From NCBI GenBank assembly GCA_021157445.1, contig JAGGWM010000113.1, positions 1 to 7,570 on the forward strand: 7,570 nt of DNA. Reading direction: 5' to 3'. A program made the position numbers and the translations under genes. This document shows positions 1 to 5,921 of this stretch, in pieces (positions within the stretch are counted from its first letter, which is position 1; the number at the start of each line of letters is the position of its first letter). The notes under the pieces are model-generated. The model saw only the letters and a list, made by a program, of their open reading frames with translations, was not told the origin of the DNA and ran no database searches. This DNA comes from Thermococcus sp. (lineage in GTDB: Archaea > Methanobacteriota_B > Thermococci > Thermococcales > Thermococcaceae).

Positions 1-1
1 C

Positions 2-766
2 ATGAAAGTCGATCTTAACTCCGACCTTGGTGAAAGCTTTGGGAGATACAAGCTTGGGCTTGATGAAGAGGTTATGAAGTATATAACTAGTGCAAACGTT
101 GCATGCGGCTGGCATGCCGGCGATCCTTTAGTAATGAGAAAAACCGTGAAGCTTGCGAAAGAGCTAAACGTTGCAATTGGAGCTCACCCAGGCTATCCGG
201 ACTTGCTTGGCTTTGGAAGGAGATATATGGACATCACGAGGGAAGAAGCAAGGAATTACATTTTGTATCAAATAGGTGCTCTTTATGCATTTGCAAAGGC
301 GGAAGACTTAACTCTGCAACATGTTAAGCCACATGGGGCGCTCTACAATGCTCTGATCAAAAATGAAGAGCTAGCAAGAGGAGTCCTTGAAGGAATAGCA
401 GATTTCGACAAAAAGCTGATTTTTGTAGGATTATCACTCTCAAAGCCTTTGGAAATTGCAAAGGAGATGGGGCTAAAAGTGGCTCACGAAGTATTTGCAG
501 ATAGAGCTTACAATCCAGATGGAACGTTGGTTTCAAGAAGAAAGCCCGGAGCGGTTATACACGACAAAGAGCTGATAGCGGAGAGGGTAATCTCAATGGT
601 CAAGGATGGGGGCGTTAAAGCAATCAACGGTGAGTGGGTGGAGCTTAAAGCTGACACAATCTGCGTCCATGGGGACAATCCAAAAGCTCTTGAGATTACA
701 GCGTACATAAGAAAGCGCCTTGAGGAAGAAGGGATCAAGATTGTGCCAATGGGAAAGATTATTTAA
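2..766 (+). CDS. pxpA: 5-oxoprolinase subunit A (LamB/YcsF family)
   Basis: This 254-residue protein is a full-length LamB/YcsF family member. In bacteria the family is subunit A of the ATP-dependent 5-oxoprolinase PxpABC, which opens cytosolic 5-oxoproline (pyroglutamate) to glutamate. Visible conserved blocks are [11 protein letters not shown] (residues 4-14), [12 protein letters not shown] (31-42), GAHPGYPD (60-67), VKPHGALYN (108-116), EVFADRAY (163-170), a KPGAVI block (181-186) and CVHGDNP (221-227). The acidic and histidine residues in these blocks suit a metal-dependent deacetylase-like barrel. The ATG is the second base of the window and the protein begins at the conserved [10 protein letters not shown], so the start looks right although its upstream signals are cut off. 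The partner genes pxpB and pxpC lie 0.6 kb downstream, separated by a toxin-antitoxin pair. The function is inferred from family and neighbours; a carbohydrate-lactam role, as older names suggest, is less likely. Confidence 0.93.
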   Translation: MKVDLNSDLGESFGRYKLGLDEEVMKYITSANVACGWHAGDPLVMRKTVKLAKELNVAIGAHPGYPDLLGFGRRYMDITREEARNYILYQIGALYAFAKAEDLTLQHVKPHGALYNALIKNEELARGVLEGIADFDKKLIFVGLSLSKPLEIAKEMGLKVAHEVFADRAYNPDGTLVSRRKPGAVIHDKELIAERVISMVKDGGVKAINGEWVELKADTICVHGDNPKALEITAYIRKRLEEEGIKIVPMGKII

Positions 767-768
767 AC
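750..768 (+). promoter_or_regulatory. possible BRE/TATA promoter for the toxin-antitoxin pair
   Basis: A purine-rich GGGAAAG followed by an A/T tract ending in TTTAAAC overlaps the last codons and stop of pxpA. It resembles the better-supported tRNA promoter later in the window (CGAAAGA then TTTAAAAATA). Transcription would start near 788, giving a very short leader before the antitoxin ATG at 799. A/T-rich sequence is common here, so this is only a candidate. Confidence 0.3.
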
Positions 769-798
769 ATCAACAGTAATTAGGAAGTGGGGAGGAAT

Positions 799-990
799 AT
801 GGCAATAATAGAAGCGGTTTATGAAGATGGAGTGTTCAAACCTCTAAAGAAAGTAACAGCTCCAAAAAGAGTTAAACTGATAATAATCAAAGATTTTGAA
901 AGGGACTTGGAGGAAGTATTTGGAATACTCAGTGAAAGTCTTGACATCAGAAAACTAAGAAAAGAGTGGGATAGAAATGTATCTTATTGA
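799..990 (+). CDS. VapB-type antitoxin, AF2212/DUF104-like
   Basis: This small protein has 63 residues. Its N-terminus (IEAVYEDGVFKPLKKV) is typical of the AF2212-like/DUF104 antitoxins that accompany PIN-domain toxins in archaea. The first half should be a small beta-rich DNA-binding and dimerisation domain. The acidic-basic helical tail (about residues 39-63) should wrap the toxin. A GTG at 787 would add four residues, but the family begins at MAIIEAVYEDG and a GGAGG at 791-795 precedes the ATG at 799, although the spacing is short. The gene overlaps the toxin start by 14 bases in another frame, the usual coupling that keeps antitoxin and toxin together. It probably autoregulates with the toxin, but I see no clear operator. 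The exact VapB subfamily is an inference from a short sequence. Confidence 0.82.
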   Translation: MAIIEAVYEDGVFKPLKKVTAPKRVKLIIIKDFERDLEEVFGILSESLDIRKLRKEWDRNVSY

Positions 991-1354
991 CACCGATATA
1001 ATAATTGACATTCTCAGAGGCGTTAGAGGGTCAAAGGAATTCCTGCTGGACTTATCAAAAGAAGGGCTGTTTCTTTCAGTTATCAGCATGGCAGAAATAT
1101 TCTCTGGCAGGGAAACAAAAGATCCTGTAAAACATGAAAAAATTCTCCGATTTTTGTCTCATTTTGAAGTGGTACCTCTAACCCAAGAAATTGCTATTCT
1201 AGGAGGAGCAATAAGGAGGGACTATCAAATTGGCCTAGCTGATGCGTTGATTGCTGCGACTGCAATTCATAATGGATTAACAGTGGTAACTTACAATACA
1301 AAGCATTTTGAAAAAATTGAAGGCTTGAAAATTCTAAAACCAAGCTACAGGTGA
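977..1354 (+). CDS. vapC: VapC-type toxin, PIN-domain ribonuclease
   Basis: This 125-residue PIN-domain protein is the usual VapC length. VapC toxins are metal-dependent RNases, often cutting tRNA or rRNA, and are held inactive by the antitoxin. Visible active-site residues are D5 in LIDTD, E40 in MAEIFSG and D89 in GLADALIAA. The TYNTKHF motif (105-111) marks the final strand. The fourth acidic position of many PIN domains seems to be N107 here, a change I believe also occurs in other VapC proteins. The ATG lies inside the antitoxin's last codons. The TGA stop at 1352-1354 forms part of the GGTGA ribosome binding site for pxpB, so the pair is embedded in the oxoprolinase transcription unit. 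The family is secure; the RNA target cannot be read from the sequence. Confidence 0.93.
   Translation: MYLIDTDIIIDILRGVRGSKEFLLDLSKEGLFLSVISMAEIFSGRETKDPVKHEKILRFLSHFEVVPLTQEIAILGGAIRRDYQIGLADALIAATAIHNGLTVVTYNTKHFEKIEGLKILKPSYR
1350..1354 (+). promoter_or_regulatory. pxpB ribosome binding site overlapping the vapC stop
   Basis: GGTGA lies six bases before the pxpB ATG. Its last three bases are the vapC stop codon, so ribosomes finishing the toxin end on the site that loads pxpB. This supports the ATG at 1361 and suggests translational coupling. Confidence 0.65.
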
Positions 1355-1360
1355 GATCCT

Positions 1361-2053
1361 ATGTTCCCCCAGTTCAAGCCTGCAGGTGACTCTGCTTTAG
1401 TTATTATTTTTGGAGATAGAATAGACGAGAAAATTAACAAAAAAGTCCATGCAGTTGCCAATGCCATAGAAAAAGCAGCTCCGGATTGGCTCATTGAAGT
1501 TGTTCCAACTTACACGAGCATCTATGTGTACTATGACTCACTCAAGCTCAGCTATCAAGAAGCCCTCAATGCCATTAAGCCTCTCCTCTCAGCAGAGCCA
1601 AAAGAGGAAAAGCCAAGGATTGTAGAAATTCCGACGGTCTATGGTGGAGAATTTGGGCCGGATATTGAGTTTGTAGCAAAGCACAATGGGTTAAGCGTCG
1701 ATGATGTCATTGAAATTCACTCAAAACCCCTCTATAGGGTATATATGCTCGGTTTTCTCCCAGGGTTTGCTTATTTGGGGGGCATGGACGAGAGAATTGC
1801 AACCCCAAGACTCGAGAAGCCACGCCTAAAAGTCCCGGCAGGTAGCGTGGGTATAGCCGGAAAGCAGACGGGGTGGTATGCAATAGAAAGCCCAGGAGGA
1901 TGGAGATTAATTGGAAGAACACCATTGAAAACATTTGACCCTTCAAAAAGTCCGCCGAGCATAGTCAAAGCAGGGGATTACGTTAAGTTTGTGCCCATAA
2001 GCGAGGAGGAGTTCCGGGAGCTCTATAAGCAAGAATGGGGCGAGAAGCAATGA
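1361..2053 (+). CDS. pxpB: 5-oxoprolinase subunit B (KipI/AHS1 family)
   Basis: This 230-residue protein belongs to the KipI family, also called allophanate hydrolase subunit 1-like or carboxyltransferase subdomain C/D. Subunits B and C together form the ATP-dependent part of PxpABC that acts on 5-oxoproline with PxpA. Visible blocks are GDSAL (residues 9-13), YGGEFGPD (94-101), GFLPGFAYLGG (131-141), VPAGSVGIAG (158-167) and GGWRLIGRTP (179-188). The glycine- and proline-rich blocks are the family signature. The start at 1361 is supported by GGTGA six bases upstream. The gene is separated from pxpA by the antitoxin-toxin pair and overlaps pxpC by four bases (ATGA). In Bacillus, KipI also inhibits a sporulation kinase, a role with no meaning here, so the oxoprolinase assignment is preferred. 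Confidence 0.93.
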   Translation: MFPQFKPAGDSALVIIFGDRIDEKINKKVHAVANAIEKAAPDWLIEVVPTYTSIYVYYDSLKLSYQEALNAIKPLLSAEPKEEKPRIVEIPTVYGGEFGPDIEFVAKHNGLSVDDVIEIHSKPLYRVYMLGFLPGFAYLGGMDERIATPRLEKPRLKVPAGSVGIAGKQTGWYAIESPGGWRLIGRTPLKTFDPSKSPPSIVKAGDYVKFVPISEEEFRELYKQEWGEKQ

Positions 2054-3051
2054 TAGAACTTGTTAACGTTCCCTCTCTGCTGACCATTCAGGACTTGGGG
2101 AGATATGGTCATCAAAAGTTCGGAGTTCCGGTAAGCGGAGCTATGGATGAGATTTCCGCTAGATTGGCGAACTACCTCGTAGGGAATAAGGACAATTTCC
2201 CGCTTCTGGAATTTGCCCTAAGAGGTCCGACAATAAGGTTTCACTCTTCAGCGGTTTTTGCAGTTGCTGGAGATGTTGAGATAAAGCTAAACGGCATTCC
2301 AATAAGTCCTTGGGGAAGCTACTGGGCAAAAAGAGGCGATATCTTGGAGGTAGGAACCCTAAAGAGCGGCATGTACGGTTACATAGCCTTTGCTGGAGGA
2401 ATAAAGTGCGAACCAATTCTCGGAAGCTGTTCCACTTATCTGAGGGCAAACTTTGGCAGGGCATTAAAAACCGGGGATATTCTAAAGCTAGACTACGCAA
2501 TTTTAACCGGAAAAGAGGGCAAAAAGCTTCCAGAAGAGTTCATACCAAAATATTCAAACGAGAGCGAAATTAGGGTAGTCTTAGGGCCACAGGAAGACCA
2601 CTTTACAGAAGAGGGAATTAAAACATTTTTAGGCTCTACTTACGAAGTAACTGCCGAGTCCGATAGAATGGGATACCGGTTGGAAGGGCCAAGAATAGAG
2701 CATTCGGAAAAAGGTGCTGATATAATTACCGATGCTATTCCCCTAGGTGCAATTCAAGTTCCAAAAAGCGGGAAGCCAATAATAATGCTTGCAGATAGGC
2801 AGACAAGCGGGGGCTACGCAAAGATTGGGGTTGTTGCCAAGGTGGACATCCCAAAGGTTGCCCAAACAAGACCAGGAGGAAAGCTAAGGTTCAAGGCTGT
2901 TAGCGTTGAAGAGGCTCAAGAAGCTTTAAGAAGGCGTGAAAGAACCATGGAAGCCTTAAGGCTATTCCTCCTTGGAGAGTTGAGAGCATATAAGTTGAAA
3001 GCTCTCGGAGAAGAGATAATAGCCTTCATAAAAGTAGAAAAGAAGGGATAG
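2050..3051 (+). CDS. pxpC: 5-oxoprolinase subunit C (KipA/AHS2 family)
   Basis: This is a biotin-dependent carboxyltransferase-like protein (KipA or AHS2 family) of 333 residues, close to the family norm. It pairs with PxpB to form the ATP-using module of 5-oxoprolinase; the name reflects the fold, and no biotin carrier domain is present. Visible blocks are the N-terminal TIQDLGRYGHQKFGVPVSGA (12-31), PLLEFALRGP (51-60), AFAGGI (113-118), VVLGPQEDHF (176-185), ESDRMGYRLEGP (203-214) and MLADRQTSGGYAKIG (246-260). I chose the ATG at 2050 because it overlaps the pxpB stop as ATGA and the protein then begins at the family-typical MIELVNVPSLLTIQDLG. An ATG at 2035 would add five residues. The stop abuts the stop of the opposite-strand UPF0179 gene. 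Confidence 0.93.
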   Translation: MIELVNVPSLLTIQDLGRYGHQKFGVPVSGAMDEISARLANYLVGNKDNFPLLEFALRGPTIRFHSSAVFAVAGDVEIKLNGIPISPWGSYWAKRGDILEVGTLKSGMYGYIAFAGGIKCEPILGSCSTYLRANFGRALKTGDILKLDYAILTGKEGKKLPEEFIPKYSNESEIRVVLGPQEDHFTEEGIKTFLGSTYEVTAESDRMGYRLEGPRIEHSEKGADIITDAIPLGAIQVPKSGKPIIMLADRQTSGGYAKIGVVAKVDIPKVAQTRPGGKLRFKAVSVEEAQEALRRRERTMEALRLFLLGELRAYKLKALGEEIIAFIKVEKKG

Positions 3052-3480
3052 TTATTCTTTCTCCCGCATAACCCTTGCAATCTTGTATTTTTTCCCATCA
3101 CATTCAAAATCCCCAAGAATTTCAAGAATTTTGACACTATCACCCTCAAAAAGGCCTTCCGGCCTAACAAGGCTTTGCTTTTCTGGATCATTGCAGTCTA
3201 CAAAGCTCAGCTTTATCTTCGAGCCCACTATCGCTATCCTTGGCTCCACTGCCACCTCTATTGCCGGCTCTACAACTTCAACAACCCTTACTTTTCCCTC
3301 ATGAAGAGGGCACGAGTGCTCTATGTTTCTAACTCTTACAACTTTGTACCTCCTTCCGGGTTCGAGGTTCCCTACGCAGACCCTTGCTAATCTGCAGGTT
3401 TTACATGGATCTGCCGGACCGTAATAGATGAACTCTACTCCCGGCTTTGCAAGCTTTTCACCAACCAGCGTGATTACCAT
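3052..3480 (-). CDS. UPF0179 family protein, cysteine-rich, function unknown
   Basis: I recognise this 142-residue protein as UPF0179, an archaeal family of unknown function. Six cysteines are present. Four lie in the N-terminal half as CxxC (C26, C29), C35 and C57 (followed by PLH); C96 and C127 are separate. Such spacing suits a bound zinc or iron-sulfur cluster, which is inference. No membrane segment or signal peptide is apparent, so it should be cytosolic. The start is well supported by AGGAGGTG a few bases upstream. It follows egsA on the same strand after a 24-base gap, so the two are probably cotranscribed. It ends directly against pxpC, tail to tail. The family call is fairly firm, but no function should be assigned. 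Confidence 0.85.
   Translation of the reverse strand: MVITLVGEKLAKPGVEFIYYGPADPCKTCRLARVCVGNLEPGRRYKVVRVRNIEHSCPLHEGKVRVVEVVEPAIEVAVEPRIAIVGSKIKLSFVDCNDPEKQSLVRPEGLFEGDSVKILEILGDFECDGKKYKIARVMREKE
3088..3093 (+). terminator. possible oligo-T terminator for the pxp operon
   Basis: A run of six T on the plus strand lies 37 bases after the pxpC stop, inside the antisense 3' end of UPF0179, and follows another T-rich patch just past the stop. Archaeal termination often uses such oligo-T tracts without a hairpin. The tract also encodes the lysines of the opposite gene, so this is weak evidence. Confidence 0.28.
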
Positions 3481-3485
3481 TTTAA

Positions 3486-3493
3486 CACCTCCT
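3486..3493 (-). promoter_or_regulatory. strong ribosome binding site of the UPF0179 gene
   Basis: Read on the minus strand this is AGGAGGTG, almost full complementarity to the archaeal 16S rRNA 3' end, five bases before the ATG at 3480. It fixes that start and shows that the second gene of the operon has its own efficient initiation site. Confidence 0.75.
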
Positions 3494-3504
3494 ATGAAAG
3501 ATGA

Positions 3505-4545
3505 TCATATTACACCCGTTATTTTAGCCGCTTTCTCAGCCGCTTCTCTTGTGAGGCCATCTTTACCTAAAATTGTATACCTACCAGGTCTGATTGTGTG
3601 GGCTATTGTCAATGCCTCCACAATGTACTCTGGATCAATTCCCAACTCGTATGCATTAGTAGGTGCCCCGACCTTCTTTAAGGTTTCTCTAATTCTCTGC
3701 CACTTAAGACCGTGAAGGTATGCCATTATTATCGTCCCAACTCCACATTGCTCTCCATGAAGGGCGGGCTTTGGGGCAATTGCATCCAATGCGTGGCTAA
3801 ATAGATGCTCCGCACCGCTTGCTGGTCTTGAAGAGCCTGCTATACTCATCGCTACACCGCTGGATATTAACCCCTTTATTACTTTTCTCACACTTTCCTC
3901 ATTGCCCAGCCGTATGACATCAGCGTTTTTAATAACCATCTTTGCGCTCATAAGAGAAAGTGAAGCGGCATATTCGCTGAAATATTCTCCTCTAATCTTG
4001 TGAGCCAGCTCCCAATCTTTTACCGCTGTAAGATTGCTTATCATATCCCCAACTCCCGCTGCAAGATAGCGGTACGGGGCGGTTTTTATAACCTCAACAT
4101 CCGCAATAATCGCTACAGGTGGGCGAGCTTTTATTGATGTTTTGGTGCCAAGATCCTTTATTGAAGCGTTTGCACTTGCTATGCCGTCATGAGAAGCCGT
4201 TGTTGGGAAGCTTATGAAGGGGATATCGGCCTTAAAAGAAGCCAATTTGGCAACATCTATTATGCTTCCTCCCCCAACACCAATAACCCAGTTTACATTC
4301 TCATCCCTTATTACATTGAGGGCATTTTCAACTTCTTTCATTGAAGCTTCTTTCACCACCAAGCTCTTTACATCAAAAAAATCTTTTAAATGCTTCTCTA
4401 CGTCTTTTCCAGCAATTTCTTTTGTTTTTGGACCGTAAAGAATTAGAGTCTTTTCACCCAATTTGAGCCTTTTGGCAACTTGACTAACTTTATCTTTGAG
4501 GTTTTCACCAAGAAGAACCTCTCTTGGTAGCTCCATTAAATGCAT
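3505..4545 (-). CDS. egsA: sn-glycerol-1-phosphate dehydrogenase
   Basis: This enzyme reduces dihydroxyacetone phosphate to sn-glycerol 1-phosphate with NAD(P)H, the step that sets the stereochemistry of archaeal ether lipids. It is a cytosolic, zinc-dependent member of the iron-alcohol-dehydrogenase/dehydroquinate-synthase fold. From the start at 4545 it has 346 residues, normal for the family. Visible features are the nucleotide-binding GVGGGSIIDVAK (residues 89-100), FPTTASHDGIAS (113-124), and likely metal ligands D167 in AGVGD, H247 in SGAEH and H263 in LHGEQ. Three in-frame starts exist (GTG 4554, ATG 4545, ATG 4536). ATG 4545 gives MHLMELPREV and has a GGGTGAT motif at a suitable distance, so I prefer it. 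The UPF0179 gene follows on the same strand. Assignment is confident. Confidence 0.95.
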   Translation of the reverse strand: MHLMELPREVLLGENLKDKVSQVAKRLKLGEKTLILYGPKTKEIAGKDVEKHLKDFFDVKSLVVKEASMKEVENALNVIRDENVNWVIGVGGGSIIDVAKLASFKADIPFISFPTTASHDGIASANASIKDLGTKTSIKARPPVAIIADVEVIKTAPYRYLAAGVGDMISNLTAVKDWELAHKIRGEYFSEYAASLSLMSAKMVIKNADVIRLGNEESVRKVIKGLISSGVAMSIAGSSRPASGAEHLFSHALDAIAPKPALHGEQCGVGTIIMAYLHGLKWQRIRETLKKVGAPTNAYELGIDPEYIVEALTIAHTIRPGRYTILGKDGLTREAAEKAAKITGVI

Positions 4546-4577
4546 GATAATCACCCTTCTATTTTTCTCCTTCAGAG

Positions 4578-4592
4578 CTTAAAAAATAATTG
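4578..4592 (-). promoter_or_regulatory. possible TATA region of the egsA promoter
   Basis: On the minus strand this reads AATTATTTTTTAAG, an A/T tract centred about 40 bases before the egsA ATG at 4545. Transcription would start near 4560, just before the GGGTGAT ribosome binding site. Placement suits a Thermococcales promoter, but no clear BRE is visible. Confidence 0.4.
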
Positions 4593-4594
4593 GA

Positions 4595-4610
4595 GGAAAA
4601 AGTTTTAACT
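4595..4610 (+). promoter_or_regulatory. possible plus-strand BRE/TATA promoter left of the TnpB element
   Basis: GGAAAAAG followed by TTTTAACT on the plus strand fits a BRE-TATA arrangement, with a predicted start near 4630, about where the element begins. It points rightward and has no adjacent host gene except DUF63 beyond the element. I infer that it was the original promoter of the DUF63-phosphatase operon and may now drive transcription through the element. Confidence 0.35.
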
Positions 4611-4640
4611 ACTCTTGGAATATTCATTCAGCTGACCTCC

Positions 4641-4700
4641 TCCCCGCCCCGAAGGGCGAGGGTTCCCACAGGGAACACCCTTAACCGCAGTCGCCTGCGG
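4641..4700 (+). repeat. left-end cluster of three hairpins
   Basis: Three stem-loops follow each other closely. The first has stem CGCCC/GGGCG around CGAA (4645-4658), extendable outward past a C-A mismatch to 4641/4662. The second is a perfect GTTCCC/GGGAAC around ACA (4662-4676). The third is a perfect CCGCAG/CTGCGG around TCGC (4685-4700). In the family such left-end structures are recognised as single-stranded DNA by TnpA. The GC-rich block stands out against its A/T-rich flanks. Confidence 0.75.
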
Positions 4701-4702
4701 GG

Positions 4703-4729
4703 CATCGGGCAGGTTGGTGTCATCGGGCA
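4703..4729 (+). repeat. short direct repeat CATCGGGCA, two copies
   Basis: The nonamer occurs at 4703-4711 and 4721-4729, 18 bases apart start to start, between the left-end hairpins and tnpB. A 10-base palindrome, CATTATAATG, follows at 4746-4755. Role unknown; they may be part of the element's left end or its transcriptional control. Confidence 0.5.
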
Positions 4730-4810
4730 CGGTCAGAGGCACCCTCATTATAATGAATGTAGGCGAAAAGTACCTAAAAACTTTATGCAAAAATATAATA
4801 GGTGCGTAAA

Positions 4811-5917
4811 ATGAAGCTCACGCTAAAGATGAAGATGAGGTCCTTAACAAGGAACAAGGAATGGATGTTGGAGCAGTCAATGGAGGAGTTTAAGAGTTGT
4901 GTTAATGATTGGTTGAATGCAATTGCTCAGCTCAGAGAGAAGCCTAATAGAGGCAACTTGCATCGCTTTGCTTATAAGAGAATTAGGAGCGAGCACCCCC
5001 AATTGCATAGCAATGTCGTTCAGGACGCTATGAACTTAGCAATTGAAATCTACCGCTCTTGGCTCAAGAAAGGGGGGAGCTTCCCAGAGTTTCACTCCGA
5101 TGTCATTTATTTCAAGGGTGTAGATGTCAAGATAGAAAACAATGGACTAGTTGTCCCGCTGATGGGTGAGAGGGTTTACTTGCCTTTATACGTTCCAAAG
5201 AAATTCAAGAAGTATCTTCAACACAAGCACGGTAGAGTGGCAATAAAACGCATCGGTAAGGATTGGTACGCATTTGTCTCAATTAATGTTCCAGAAAAAG
5301 AGCCGATAAAGCCAATTGGGACAATTGGCGTGGACTTAGGATACTACAATTTGCTGGTGGCAAGCGATGAGAAAGGAAGAGAAGTCATGAGGGTTCAAGG
5401 AGATGTGTTGATAAAGCACAAAGAACATTTGGAAAGGCTGACTGCAAGGAGACAACAGAGGCTTATGAAAAGGTTTGGCACTTATGCCAAGACAAATCAC
5501 AAGGACAGAAAGTTTGTTGATGACTTAAACCACAAAATTGCTAAAGAGCTCGTCCTAAAGGCAAAGCAATTAAACAGAGCAATTGTTCTGGAAAAGCTGA
5601 AAGGTCTAAAGGGACAAAAAAGATCAAAGCGACTTAGGAAAATTCTGCACCGTTGGAGCTATGCTGACCTTGTGGCTAAGATAGTGTACAAGGCAAGGTT
5701 ACATGGTGTGCCGGTTATCTTTGTAAGCCCAAGAGGAACTTCAAAGACATGCTCAAATTGTGGCTATTATGTTAAGGGCTTTAAAAATGAGAGGGTGTTT
5801 AGATGTCCAAAATGTGGTTTCCAACTGGATAGGGATTTGAATGCGGCAAGAAATATTGCAAAGCGGGCTTTCCTCCCCGCCGTAAACGGCGAGGCTTCCA
5901 GCCCGCAAAGGAGGTGA
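4811..5917 (+). CDS. tnpB: TnpB RNA-guided endonuclease (IS200/IS605 family OrfB)
   Basis: TnpB is the compact RuvC-type nuclease ancestral to Cas12. With a guide RNA from the element's right end it cuts DNA next to a short flanking motif and helps retain the element. From ATG 4811 it has 368 residues, in the usual range. The catalytic RuvC residues appear intact: D175 in GVDLGYYN, E261 in VLEKLKGLKG and D342 in LDRDLNAARN. The zinc finger is intact (C314/C317 and C332/C335). A GTG at 4802 would add three residues; the ATG has a GGTG six bases upstream and a TATA-like CTTTATGC at 4781-4788 would give a nearly leaderless message. The last 15 or so residues are encoded by the right-end hairpin. 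The frame stays open past it and stops on the TGA inside the DUF63 ribosome binding site. It seems nuclease-competent rather than a repurposed dead copy. Confidence 0.93.
   Translation: MKLTLKMKMRSLTRNKEWMLEQSMEEFKSCVNDWLNAIAQLREKPNRGNLHRFAYKRIRSEHPQLHSNVVQDAMNLAIEIYRSWLKKGGSFPEFHSDVIYFKGVDVKIENNGLVVPLMGERVYLPLYVPKKFKKYLQHKHGRVAIKRIGKDWYAFVSINVPEKEPIKPIGTIGVDLGYYNLLVASDEKGREVMRVQGDVLIKHKEHLERLTARRQQRLMKRFGTYAKTNHKDRKFVDDLNHKIAKELVLKAKQLNRAIVLEKLKGLKGQKRSKRLRKILHRWSYADLVAKIVYKARLHGVPVIFVSPRGTSKTCSNCGYYVKGFKNERVFRCPKCGFQLDRDLNAARNIAKRAFLPAVNGEASSPQRR
5863..5906 (+). ncRNA. right-end hairpin, likely 3' part of the TnpB guide (omega/re) RNA scaffold
   Basis: A two-level stem-loop lies within the tnpB 3' end. 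An outer 7-bp perfect stem GCGGGCT/AGCCCGC (5863-5869 with 5900-5906) encloses an inner stem CGCCG/CGGCG around TAAA (5878-5891). In this family the guide RNA overlaps the tnpB 3' end, its scaffold finishes at the element's right end, and the guide is the flanking host sequence after it. The 5' end of the RNA is not visible to me, so only the hairpin is marked. The structure is seen directly; expression as an RNA is inferred. Confidence 0.65.
5910..5917 (+). promoter_or_regulatory. DUF63 ribosome binding site containing the tnpB stop
   Basis: GGAGGTGA is near-perfectly complementary to the 16S rRNA 3' end and lies four bases before the DUF63 ATG. Its last three bases are the in-frame tnpB stop. 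The site most likely belongs to the host gene, so tnpB borrows its stop from host DNA, and tnpB translation may be coupled to DUF63. Confidence 0.75.
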
Positions 5918-5921
5918 TTAA

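Larger units (their letters stand above)
4631..5910 (+). mobile_element. TnpB-only IS200/IS605-type element (ends approximate)
   Basis: The segment holds a hairpin-rich left end, an apparently intact tnpB and a right-end hairpin overlapping the last tnpB codons. Both ends share a similar motif, CCTCCCCGCC, six spacer bases, then GGCGAGG and a nearby TTCC (4639-4666 and 5872-5899), forming a small hairpin in each case. This matches the subterminal hairpins of IS200/IS605 elements, which move as single strands and leave no terminal inverted repeats or target duplication. No tnpA (Y1 transposase) is in the window, so the copy would need one in trans. The exact ends cannot be set without an empty site. 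The left end probably starts within 4627-4638 and the right end closes within 5906-5910. Confidence 0.8.

Noticed and set aside
787..798. GTG start for the antitoxin adding four residues
   Set aside because: Those bases hold the GGAGG site in front of the ATG at 799, and the family-typical N-terminus begins at that ATG.
977..1354. Inactive toxin because the fourth PIN acidic residue is Asn
   Set aside because: The three core acidic residues D5, E40 and D89 are present and N at this position is, as far as I recall, seen in other VapC proteins.
2035..2049. ATG at 2035 as start of pxpC
   Set aside because: It lies inside pxpB, and the added residues are not typical; the ATGA overlap at 2050 gives the family-typical N-terminus.
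4546..4554. GTG at 4554 as start of egsA
   Set aside because: It falls within the GGGTGAT ribosome binding site; ATG 4545 gives the expected MHLMELPREV beginning.
4641..4700. CRISPR-like or rho-independent terminator interpretation of the hairpin cluster
   Set aside because: Stems differ in sequence with no regular repeat-spacer pattern and no T tract after them; the matching hairpin near the tnpB end points to transposon ends.
4590..4814. Open frames of 60-75 codons on both strands across the left end of the element
   Set aside because: They run through GC-rich hairpins and promoter sequence, resemble no family I know and lack credible ribosome binding sites; the block is better explained as the element's left end.
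4811..5917. tnpB as a domesticated, nuclease-dead regulator (TldR-like)
   Set aside because: All three RuvC acidic positions and the four zinc cysteines appear present, and typical transposon ends remain.
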